Below are positions 7,592 to 13,704 of a stretch of 17,090 bases of DNA, one piece after another. The notes under the pieces were generated by a model that worked only from the letters and a program-made list of their open reading frames with translations, ran no database searches and was not told the DNA's origin. This DNA is from Limivivens sp034101475. Lineage in GTDB: Bacteria > Bacillota > Clostridia > Lachnospirales > Lachnospiraceae. The number at the start of each line of letters is the position of its first letter. Within the stretch, counting starts at the first letter, position 1. Both the position numbers and the translations under genes were made by a program. The stretch covers positions 1-17,090 of the forward strand of contig JAXEJQ010000046.1 in assembly GCA_034101475.1 (NCBI GenBank). Reading direction: 5' to 3'.

Positions 7592-8920
7592 TTAAATCTT
7601 ATATAAATACTGATCGATCTCCCAGCCGCTGACCTGCTGGCAATACTCTGCCCATTCTGTTTTCTTTGCATGAAGGTAATTCTTTCCAAGGTGCGGACCC
7701 AGTACATTTAATATAAACGGGTCATTTTCCAGTTCTTTGATTGCCTCGAACAAGTTGTTCGGCAGAGATTCGATGCCAAGCTCCTCCTTCTGCTCCTCCG
7801 TCATGGCAAAAATATTCTGGTTCACACTGGCTGGCGGCTCGATCTGATTCCGGATCCCGTCCAGGCCTGCCGCCAGGCAGACTGCCAGCGTCAGATAAGG
7901 ATTGCAGGCCGGATCCGGACAGCGCAGTTCGATTCTGGTTCCCTCTTCTCTTCCCGCCGGAATCCGGATCAGCGGGCTGCGGTTCGTCGCTGACCATGCA
8001 ATGTAAACCGGTGCCTCAAAACCGGGAACCAGCCTCTTATAGGAATTCACCAGTGGGTTCGTGATGGCCGTCATTCCTTTGATATGCTTCATCAGACCTC
8101 CGATAAACCAGTAGGCCTCTTTGCTGAGTCCCATGGGATCCGTCTCATCCGCAAAGGCATTGACACCGTCTTTGAACAGCGACATATTGGTATGCATACC
8201 CGAACCGTTAATGCCGGTCTTGGGCTTCGGCATAAAGCTGGCATGAAGTCCATGCCGCTTTGCGATGGTTTTAACCGCAAGCTTAAAGGTCATAATATTG
8301 TCGGCAGTGGCCACCGCCTCATCATACTGAAAATCAATTTCATGCTGAGCCGGGGAAACCTCATGATGAGAGGCCTCAATTACGAATCCCATATCCTCCA
8401 GAGTCAGAACCATATCTCTTCTGGCATTTTCTCCCAGATCCACCGGACCCAGATCAAAATATCCTGCCTTTTCATGACTGATGGTGGTGGGCTGGCCATT
8501 ATCATCCGTATGATAAAGGAAAAATTCGCATTCCGGCCCCACGTTGAAGACATATCCCATTTTTTCCGCTTCCGCTGTGACCTTTTTCAGGATATATCTG
8601 GGATCCCCCTCGAAGGGTTCCCCATTCGGACGGTAAACATCACAGATCAGACGCGCAACCTTTCCCTGCTGAGGCCTCCAGGGAAATATCGCCAGCGTAT
8701 CCAGATCCGGATACAGATACATATCGGATTCCTCAATCCGTACAAAACCTTCTATCGAAGATCCGTCAAACATGCATTTATTATTCAGCGCTTTTTCGAG
8801 CTGGCTGGAAGTAATCGCCACGTTTTTCAAAGTTCCGAACATATCGGTAAACTGCAGGCGGATAAATTCCACATCCTCCTCCTGAACAAGGCGGATGACA
8901 TCCTGTTTCGTATAACTCAT
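7592..8920 (-). CDS. glnA: Glutamine synthetase, type I (GSI-alpha)
   Basis: This enzyme makes glutamine from glutamate, ammonia and ATP as a cytosolic dodecamer, the main route of ammonia assimilation. The 442-residue length and sequence resemble Bacillus GlnA. Near the N-terminus are FIRLQFTDMFGTLKNV and MFDGSSIEGFVRIEESDM, followed by the metal-ligand region HHEVSPAQHEIDFQY, the ATP-site stretch KPKTGINGSGMHTNMSL, the flap NSYKRLVPGFEAPVY, and NRSPLIRIP. There is no NLYDLPPEE-type adenylylation loop near the C-terminus, so the proteobacterial adenylylation control should be absent. The start is the ATG at 8920 (MSYTKQDVIRLVQ), with AAGGAG upstream. The open frame extends 40 codons further, but across the terminator hairpin and promoter, so it is not coding. 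The ANTAR gene follows. Confidence 0.97.
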   Translation of the reverse strand: MSYTKQDVIRLVQEEDVEFIRLQFTDMFGTLKNVAITSSQLEKALNNKCMFDGSSIEGFVRIEESDMYLYPDLDTLAIFPWRPQQGKVARLICDVYRPNGEPFEGDPRYILKKVTAEAEKMGYVFNVGPECEFFLYHTDDNGQPTTISHEKAGYFDLGPVDLGENARRDMVLTLEDMGFVIEASHHEVSPAQHEIDFQYDEAVATADNIMTFKLAVKTIAKRHGLHASFMPKPKTGINGSGMHTNMSLFKDGVNAFADETDPMGLSKEAYWFIGGLMKHIKGMTAITNPLVNSYKRLVPGFEAPVYIAWSATNRSPLIRIPAGREEGTRIELRCPDPACNPYLTLAVCLAAGLDGIRNQIEPPASVNQNIFAMTEEQKEELGIESLPNNLFEAIKELENDPFILNVLGPHLGKNYLHAKKTEWAEYCQQVSGWEIDQYLYKI

Positions 8921-8965
8921 GTCTATTCTCCTTTTTTCATCATTTCCGACAGGCAGACCGGAAAG

Positions 8966-8998
8966 AAAAAAAGGCGCACTGAACCATCTCAGAGCGCC
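8966..8998 (-). terminator. Terminator hairpin in the glnA leader (candidate attenuator)
   Basis: On the minus strand GGCGC-T-CTGA pairs with TCAG-T-GCGCC around the six-base loop GATGGT, and TTTTTTT follows directly: a textbook intrinsic terminator. It ends about 45 bases before the glnA start and begins only about 7 bases after the predicted glnA transcription start. It could simply end the upstream methyltransferase transcript. Since the glnA promoter lies before it, it must also act on glnA transcripts from that promoter. Confidence 0.85.
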
Positions 8999-9011
8999 AT
9001 TGCCTACAAGC

Positions 9012-9040
9012 ATCATATCAGCAGCCGCAATTTTTGTCAA
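9012..9040 (-). promoter_or_regulatory. Strong predicted sigma-A promoter for glnA
   Basis: TTGACA (9040-9035, perfect -35) is followed after exactly 17 bases by TATGAT (9017-9012, five of six) on the minus strand. The predicted start is near 9005. The -35 contains the TGA stop codon of the upstream methyltransferase gene. Confidence 0.75.
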
Positions 9041-10002
9041 TACCGGAATTTTTCCGCAGCCCGCACTGCGGCCCGGATCCGGCTGCAGGGAATATCCGAG
9101 GGCAGCGTACAGTCCGCTCCCAGAATCCAGCCTTTCTTTCCGGTTTTCTGGAGGAGACTGCCGACTTCTTTCTGAATTTCTTCCTCTTTTCCATCTGTGA
9201 GAGCGCCTCCATGATTGGCCAGGCCTCCCATAATCGCGGTATCCGGAAACAGCTCTTTCCCTTCCTCCACAGAAAAGGGCGCCTCATATACGCCCCAGTT
9301 CACCACATCCGCATACGCTGCGTAGCTCCGGTAACGCTCCATATTCAGATTTTCCTTGCAGATATGCAGGAAAACACTGCAGCCGGCCTCACGGGCCGCC
9401 TGAAGAACCTGCTTATCCAGAGGCTCAATCAGCCATGAAAATTCTTCATCCGTATAATAATGGCGTTCTCCTCCCAGAGCCGCATAGTAAATGCCGTCCA
9501 CCCCGGCTTTCCCATACATTTCCGCAAGCTGGCACAGTCCTTCTGCTGTAGCCTTGAACCGATCCGCCATGGTCTCCGGATTCTCACGGAGATGCCTGCA
9601 CATTAGCTCTCTGGAAGCCCGGTAGCCATATTCTGCCTCAATGGGATGGATACAGGATGCCACCACTCCATGCAGGGTTCCGAGACTGAAATGATTTTCC
9701 GGCATCACATCCAGAATGCGTTTGGTGAGTTCAATCTGTCTTACCAGAAAAACACTGTTCTTATCAAACTTCGGCAGATCCCTCCACTGTTCGGCCCGTT
9801 TCAGCCCGGGCCAGGACGGAACCAGATTTTCATTCATAATCTTGCAGATCTCTGTCTCCGTTTCCTGGAAAAACCTGCGGTGGGCCTCCACCGCAGGACT
9901 GCCGTTGGCACATTCCTTCGGGAAGTGAATGGAAAATCCACTGGGAACATGATCCACTTCCTCCCGTCGGATAGCTGCCATCACCCGTTCTTTCGCGTTC
10001 AT
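9037..10002 (-). CDS. URO-D superfamily protein, MtaA-like zinc methyltransferase
   Basis: This 321-residue TIM-barrel protein of the uroporphyrinogen decarboxylase superfamily looks like the corrinoid-dependent branch (MtaA/MtbA-like) rather than true HemE. It starts MNAKERVMAAIRREEVDHVP, as that branch does. It also has a His-x-Cys...Cys zinc set at H213, C215 (FLHICKENLN) and C298 (LGADCTLP), which in MtaA-type enzymes binds the zinc that activates a thiol methyl acceptor. No corrinoid protein or substrate methyltransferase gene is nearby, so substrate and partner are unknown. The ATG at 10002 has AAGGAGG upstream. It has its own promoter overlapping the region just past pdaB, and a leader of about 110 bases with two inverted repeats. 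A true uroporphyrinogen decarboxylase role is unlikely, as no haem genes adjoin it and the zinc set is present. Confidence 0.85.
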   Translation of the reverse strand: MNAKERVMAAIRREEVDHVPSGFSIHFPKECANGSPAVEAHRRFFQETETEICKIMNENLVPSWPGLKRAEQWRDLPKFDKNSVFLVRQIELTKRILDVMPENHFSLGTLHGVVASCIHPIEAEYGYRASRELMCRHLRENPETMADRFKATAEGLCQLAEMYGKAGVDGIYYAALGGERHYYTDEEFSWLIEPLDKQVLQAAREAGCSVFLHICKENLNMERYRSYAAYADVVNWGVYEAPFSVEEGKELFPDTAIMGGLANHGGALTDGKEEEIQKEVGSLLQKTGKKGWILGADCTLPSDIPCSRIRAAVRAAEKFRY

Positions 10003-10023
10003 ACCATTTCCTCCTTCGATTCC

Positions 10024-10095
10024 ACGCAGGCATGGCCTGCGTAATCACGAGAGCCGGAAGACAAATGGACAAAAATCGATACAAGACCCATTTGT
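10024..10095 (-). promoter_or_regulatory. Two inverted repeats in the methyltransferase-gene leader
   Basis: ACGCAGGC and GCCTGCGT (10024-10031 and 10035-10042) are perfect 8-bp arms separated by three bases, just upstream of the ribosome-binding site. ACAAATGG and CCATTTGT (10061-10068 and 10088-10095) form a second perfect 8-bp pair with a 19-base loop. Neither is followed by a T-run on the minus strand. No cobalamin riboswitch core was recognised. Confidence 0.5.
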
Positions 10096-10118
10096 CGGAT
10101 AGCTCATCATGTAACATT

Positions 10119-10148
10119 ATTATACATCATATCCTTTCGAAATTACAA
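10119..10148 (-). promoter_or_regulatory. Predicted promoter of the MtaA-like gene
   Basis: On the minus strand TTGTAA (10148-10143) is followed after 18 bases by a perfect TATAAT (10124-10119). It lies just past the pdaB stop codon at 10155. This gives a leader of roughly 110 bases before the start at 10002. Confidence 0.6.
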
Positions 10149-10154
10149 GTCTGT

Positions 10155-10397
10155 TCAGGAATCCGATATCTGACGCCCTTCCGAATCCATATGGTAATGC
10201 TCCCGGTAAATTAACTCAGAAACCGGCACCAGCTCATACCCCTGTTCCCGCAGCCCTTCAATCAGGGCATCCAATGCCTGCGCCGTGTATTTCGCTCCAT
10301 TGTGGCACAGAATGATGCTCCCGTTCCCCAGATAGGAATTTTCCAGAACCTTCTGCAGAATGGCTTCCACGCCATAATTCTTCCAGTCCAGGCTATC
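10155..10397 (-). pseudogene. pdaB: pdaB, 3' fragment (residues 178-257 of the restored protein)
   Basis: This is the C-terminal piece of the sporulation polysaccharide deacetylase, cut from its 5' part by the serine-recombinase element. From the shared codon GAT at 10397 it reads D-SLDWKNYGVEAILQ, then the NodB motif-5 region GSIILCHNGAKYT, and ends EGRQISDS with TGA at 10155. These residues complete motif 4 (DVDSLDW) and supply the motif-5 His, both needed for a whole catalytic domain. The fragment has no start codon or ribosome-binding site of its own at the junction; an in-frame GTG at 10370 would give only 71 residues. It is not decayed: the frame is open and the family residues are intact, so excision would restore a 257-residue PdaB, close to the 254 of Bacillus subtilis PdaB (from memory). 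Confidence 0.9.
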
Positions 10398-10419
10398 CCT
10401 GTGCGATACAGCTGAAAAG
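10383..10419. mobile_element. attL: left hybrid attachment site of the element
   Basis: The core TC is at 10396-10397. To its left is chromosomal half-site sequence (CCAGT at 10383-10387, eight bases from the core). To its right is the element half-site: CGATAC at 10404-10409, six bases from the core, then TGAAAAG at 10413-10419. The spacing mirrors attR exactly. Confidence 0.85.
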
Positions 10420-10430
10420 ACGCGGGCACT

Positions 10431-11927
10431 TCAGATTTTCCAGAGAATCTCGATGGAATCCTCCTGAACCCTGATCTTCTCAATATAGGACTGCGCCACC
10501 ACCTTCTTCTCTTCAAAGCTCAGCCGGGTGAACACAATCCCACGGACAGGCTGCCGCTTCTCTTCCGGATATCCGGATTCTCTCAGAAGCTCCGTTTTCT
10601 GTGCATCCAGTTTTTCCAGTTCCTGATTGATGTATTTCACAGATACTTCCGATGCCTCAGCCATCAGCCCGACCAGCCTTTCAATCTTCTCATCAATTGC
10701 CCGGATCTCCTGCTGCCTTTTCTGTTCCTTTTCATTGTCAGGCAGCTGTATCCGTTCCTGGCTGCACGCTTCCAGGATCTTTTCCAGCTCCTTCTGCACC
10801 TCCCGTTCAATCTCCTCCGGGCTCTGCGCAAAGGATTTTTTCTCGCAGATATGAAGGTTTGCCCTTCCGCTGCAGTACAGATACTTCCGGTCATTCCACG
10901 TTCTCACCGTCAGGCTGTATCCGCATTCCCCGCATTTCAAAAGGCCCGACAGCCAGGTATGCTTTCCTTTTCCGGCATTGCCGATCTGGCTGTTTTTCTC
11001 CAGCTTATACTGGCAGGCAAGCCAGATTTCCGAGGGAATCCGCCCCGGAAAATTCGTCAGTGATACCACGTGATTCTCCAGACTTGCATATTTCCTGGTA
11101 TTGCCGGACCGTTTTCCCACAATATGAGCGGAATGCGTACCGTCAAACTCCTCCTGCGGATTGGAAAAACGCCGGATTCCCCGGCTCTGATAATAAGCAT
11201 AGACCTTTTCATCCGCCTGAACATATACCGGAGAATGCAGGATTCTGGACAGCGCCGTATTATCCCAGGCCCCACGCTTTTTACAGGGGATTCCTCTTTC
11301 CGTCAGATCCCAGGCAAGGGCTCCCAGAGAAAGTTCCTCCAGGGCATATCGGTAAAAGATTTCCCTGACAATTGCAAATTCCTCTGTATAATCCAGAGAC
11401 GGAACCAGTCTTCCGCCGGCACCTTCTCTTTTCGTATTCGCCATGCCATAGGGCGCAGTTCCTCCCGGCCAGTTTCCGCACCGGATGCGGGTATAATAAT
11501 TATCGGTCACACGTTCCCCGATGGTTTCCCGCTCCAGCTGGGCAAACACCATAATGATATACAGCATTGCCCGGCCCATCGGTGTCCCCGTATCAAATTT
11601 CTCATTCACCGATACAAACTCCACCTGATGCGCGTCCAGTTCATTCCAGAGCTGTCCGAAGTCCATGATCGACCTGCTCAGACGGTCCAGACGATATACA
11701 ATAATCCTGCTGATTTTCCCTGCCCTGACGTCCCTCTGCATCGACTGGAAACCGGGCCGCATTGTATTTTTCCCGCTGAATCCTCTGTCCTCATATACCC
11801 GCGCAGCTTCCGGCTGACTGCACTCCTGCCTGCAAAGCTGTGTCTGCCCCTGGATCGACAGGGAATCTTTTTTGTCTTTCGACTGCCTCACATAGATTGC
11901 CTCCCAGCGCTTTGCGATCCCGTTCAC
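10431..11927 (-). CDS. Large serine recombinase (site-specific integrase/excisionase)
   Basis: The 498-residue protein has the layout of large serine recombinases. The N-terminal resolvase domain has catalytic S16 in YVRQSKDKKDSLSIQGQ, with YRLDRLSRS at 78-86 and GRAMLYIIMVFAQLERETIGER at about 118-139. A recombinase domain follows (about 150-270), with NWPGGTAPYGM and RILHSPVY. A zinc ribbon has cysteines 332, 335, 352 and 361. A coiled coil (about 370-450) is rich in E and K, and the C-terminus is intact. Its stop lies 34 bases from the attL core, the usual place for such a gene. The start is the GTG at 11927, whose GTGA overlaps the stop of a 16-codon mini-ORF (11924-11974). With no well-spaced ribosome-binding site, translational coupling is likely. 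It should catalyse excision and integration between the att sites described here; that is inferred. Confidence 0.93.
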   Translation of the reverse strand: MNGIAKRWEAIYVRQSKDKKDSLSIQGQTQLCRQECSQPEAARVYEDRGFSGKNTMRPGFQSMQRDVRAGKISRIIVYRLDRLSRSIMDFGQLWNELDAHQVEFVSVNEKFDTGTPMGRAMLYIIMVFAQLERETIGERVTDNYYTRIRCGNWPGGTAPYGMANTKREGAGGRLVPSLDYTEEFAIVREIFYRYALEELSLGALAWDLTERGIPCKKRGAWDNTALSRILHSPVYVQADEKVYAYYQSRGIRRFSNPQEEFDGTHSAHIVGKRSGNTRKYASLENHVVSLTNFPGRIPSEIWLACQYKLEKNSQIGNAGKGKHTWLSGLLKCGECGYSLTVRTWNDRKYLYCSGRANLHICEKKSFAQSPEEIEREVQKELEKILEACSQERIQLPDNEKEQKRQQEIRAIDEKIERLVGLMAEASEVSVKYINQELEKLDAQKTELLRESGYPEEKRQPVRGIVFTRLSFEEKKVVAQSYIEKIRVQEDSIEILWKI

Positions 11928-11976
11928 CTTCTTCTTTTCGACTGCCTTCGAAAAACCCTTCCGCCTGCTGACATTT

Positions 11977-12126
11977 TCAGTCTCCGGTTTTTTCTTCTCC
12001 GTCTGCCAAAGCCCTTTTCACCGGCTGGAGTTTCACCAGAAGCTCACGGTAAATTGCAGCGGCTTCCTGCTTCGGATCATAACCCTTTTCCCTTTTTCTC
12101 TTCACATTTTTCACCTGCATCGCCAT
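11977..12126 (-). CDS. Small basic protein upstream of the recombinase (unknown function)
   Basis: A 49-codon ORF starts ATG GCG ATG at 12126. The second ATG (12120) has AAAGGGG eight bases upstream and would give 47 residues. The product begins MQVKNVKRKREKGYDPKQ, strongly basic, and continues with an amphipathic-looking stretch (EAAAIYRELLVKLQPVKRAL). It ends at TGA 11977, and a mini-ORF ATG follows two bases later; that mini-ORF (16 residues, very basic) overlaps the recombinase GTG. The order suggests one translated chain. I do not recognise the family. Small basic proteins encoded beside serine integrases are often recombination directionality factors, so that is the leading guess. A chance ORF is possible. 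Confidence 0.5.
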   Translation of the reverse strand: MAMQVKNVKRKREKGYDPKQEAAAIYRELLVKLQPVKRALADGEEKTGD

Positions 12127-12238
12127 CGCCCCTTTCTTTTCAGGTTATGTCCCTTTGCCTGTCCATGATTCCTGTCTGTCATACAAAACAGAGGAGCCTT
12201 ATACCGCTGCTGTTCCTGTTCGAACCGGATACGCAGAC

Positions 12239-12268
12239 AAAAAGCCGGAGAAATCATCATCCTCCGGC
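12239..12268 (-). terminator. Intrinsic terminator upstream of the recombinase operon
   Basis: On the minus strand GCCGGAG (12268-12262) pairs with CTCCGGC (12250-12244) around an 11-base loop and is followed by TTTTT. There is no minus-strand gene just upstream except the truncated pdaB about 1.4 kb away, so it would stop read-through from pdaB before the recombinase. It could also act as a leader attenuator. Confidence 0.65.
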
Positions 12269-12445
12269 CCTTGATCACTGTATTCGGTTCATCATTTTAA
12301 TCCTGGAGTTTTCCTCCCATTTCCGCCCATACCCACAATTCGATTGTCGGAATATCAACAAAACCTGTTACTTCGAAAAGATCACTTTCCAGCCAAATCC
12401 AACACAACGATCCCTTTACTCTGCGTCTGCCCTGGAGTAAATTTC

Positions 12446-12474
12446 TTGCGTATCCCGGCTGTCTGTGATACGAT
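12446..12474 (+). promoter_or_regulatory. Predicted AEC-gene promoter
   Basis: TTGCGT (12446-12451) is followed after 17 bases by TACGAT (12469-12474), with TGA directly before the -10 as an extended element. The AEC start codon is about 60 bases downstream. Confidence 0.4.
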
Positions 12475-12488
12475 TAGGACATAAAACA

Positions 12489-12523
12489 TTCGCAACTCGC
12501 GTATTATTCTGCGAAGCAGCGAG
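12489..12523 (+). promoter_or_regulatory. Interleaved stems in the AEC 5' leader
   Basis: TTCGCA (12489-12494) pairs with TGCGAA (12510-12515), and CTCGC (12496-12500) pairs with GCGAG (12519-12523). The order A, B, A', B' means they form either a pseudoknot or two competing hairpins. The last arm touches the ribosome-binding site AAGGAGAG (12524-12531). Confidence 0.4.
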
Positions 12524-12535
12524 AAGGAGAGAAAA

Positions 12536-13474
12536 ATGAATTTACTGCAAGTAATCCTGCCTGTAATCGTCATGCTGTTGATTGGAATGATCTGCCGGGA
12601 GAAAAGGCTGATCAGTCCCGATGGGATCGATGGTCTTCAGGCCCTGGTGATGAATTTTACGCTGCCGATTTCCCTGTTTTATACTTTTTACCGGGCAAAG
12701 ATCACCGCAGACACCGTTATTTTCCCCATCACCTTTTTCTGTGTAACATCCGGAGGAATTCTTCTCGGGAAGCTTCTCTGCCGGATGACCCGGGAAAAGG
12801 ATGCCTATTTTCCGTTTATGCTGACGGGATATGAAGCGGGGATGCTGGGATATGCTCTGTTTGGAATCCTTTTGGGAAATGATCAGATCACCTGGTTTGC
12901 GCTGATGGATATCGGCCATGTTCTGGCGATTTTTACGGTGTATGTCGCTCTGGTAAAACGTGTCGGGGGCCAGCGCCAGACTGCCTCAGAGACTGTCAAA
13001 AGCATTTTCTCCACACCGGTTCTCATCGGAATCCTTTTGGGTGTGATTTTCAGCATCACCGGAATCGGTTCCTGGCTGGAATCAAATCCTGTCGGAATCT
13101 TGCTGGGCGGTGTCTGTGAATTTGCGGCAGCCCCCACCAGTGCAGTGATTCTGGTGGTCATTGGCTACCGCATGAATTTTAAAGGAATTGCCTGGAAAAA
13201 GATTTCCAGGGCCATCGGACTGCGTCTGGCGGAACAGCTGATTCTGGCCGCGCTGGTATTTCTTCTGTTTCATGCCCTTGGAGGAGTGTTCACCGAAGAG
13301 CTGACTCTGATTTCCGCAGCGATCCTGATGATCCTGCCGCCGCCCTTTGTACTGCCCCTGTACATAAACGAGGAGGAACAGAAGGAATTTTATTCCTCCG
13401 CAATCTCTGTGTATACGATGCTGTCCATCCTGGGCTTTCTGCTTCTTTCGGCAGTGGTACTGAAGAGCTTCTGA
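12536..13474 (+). CDS. AEC (auxin efflux carrier) family transporter
   Basis: This 312-residue inner-membrane protein belongs to the AEC family of secondary carriers, whose bacterial members often move malate, other dicarboxylates or small anions. It starts MNLLQVILPVIVMLLIGMICREKRLIS, the usual first helix and loop. The motif GLQALVMNFTLPISLF follows, about ten hydrophobic segments spread over the length, and a C-terminal half with FSTPVLIGILLGVIFSI and ILMILPPPFVLPLYI. The length is normal and nothing is missing. The ATG at 12536 has AAGGAGAG upstream. It is the only recognisable cargo gene of the pdaB-inserted element and is divergent from the recombinase. Substrate and direction of transport cannot be judged; the family often gives no clear clue. 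Its presence may give the host a selectable trait that keeps the element. Confidence 0.9.
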   Translation: MNLLQVILPVIVMLLIGMICREKRLISPDGIDGLQALVMNFTLPISLFYTFYRAKITADTVIFPITFFCVTSGGILLGKLLCRMTREKDAYFPFMLTGYEAGMLGYALFGILLGNDQITWFALMDIGHVLAIFTVYVALVKRVGGQRQTASETVKSIFSTPVLIGILLGVIFSITGIGSWLESNPVGILLGGVCEFAAAPTSAVILVVIGYRMNFKGIAWKKISRAIGLRLAEQLILAALVFLLFHALGGVFTEELTLISAAILMILPPPFVLPLYINEEEQKEFYSSAISVYTMLSILGFLLLSAVVLKSF

Positions 13475-13704
13475 CCTGACCCCATTTCGCTCACTCCGGC
13501 TTTCTGTCTCGATTTTCTTTCCCGTCCGGCTGTCTCTCACCATATCCGGATTCGAGAAGACACAGGGTTTCTGATTACTCTGAATGGCGGTAAGTTGTCA
13601 GCGAAAGCCGGTATGGGATTTTACTCCAGGATTGACCTTGACATTGTCAAATACCATTTGGAGATTGGTTCAGGAAAATCTCACTGCTTTTCTCTGCATG
13701 TTCT
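13475..13704. other. Gene-free right end of the element, with a TTGACATTGTCAA dyad
   Basis: About 200 bp between the AEC stop codon and the truncated pdaB tail carry no convincing gene or T-run terminator. An imperfect palindrome, TTGAC-ATT-GTCAA (13638-13650), lies about 77 bp from the attR core. It might be a protein-binding site near the end or a stray -35. There is no matching -10. Confidence 0.35.

Larger units (their letters stand above)
12127..12535. other. 409-bp divergent control region of the element, no gene seen
   Basis: This gap lies between the divergent recombinase operon and AEC gene. It holds a minus-strand terminator (12239-12268), a predicted plus-strand promoter (12446-12474) and a structured leader (12489-12523). 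A weak minus-strand -10 (TATAAG, 12203-12198) could serve the recombinase, but it has no good -35. No convincing ORF was found. Confidence 0.5.

Noticed and set aside
8921..9040. N-terminal extension of glnA by 40 codons
   Set aside because: It would run through the promoter and terminator hairpin. The ATG at 8920 has a proper ribosome-binding site and the family N-terminus.
8084..9175. 363-codon plus-strand frame opposite glnA
   Set aside because: It is a shadow of glnA and its promoter region with no protein features. The same holds for the frames at 5077-5895 and 6037-6987.
10003..10118. Cobalamin riboswitch in the leader of the MtaA-like gene
   Set aside because: The leader is too short (about 110 bases) and no B12-box-like core was found. 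Only two simple inverted repeats are present.
11070..12440. A 456-codon open frame on the plus strand across the recombinase region
   Set aside because: It lies opposite the recombinase and small ORF, has no recognisable domain, and its composition (many P, S, H, R) is what the antisense of a coding region gives.
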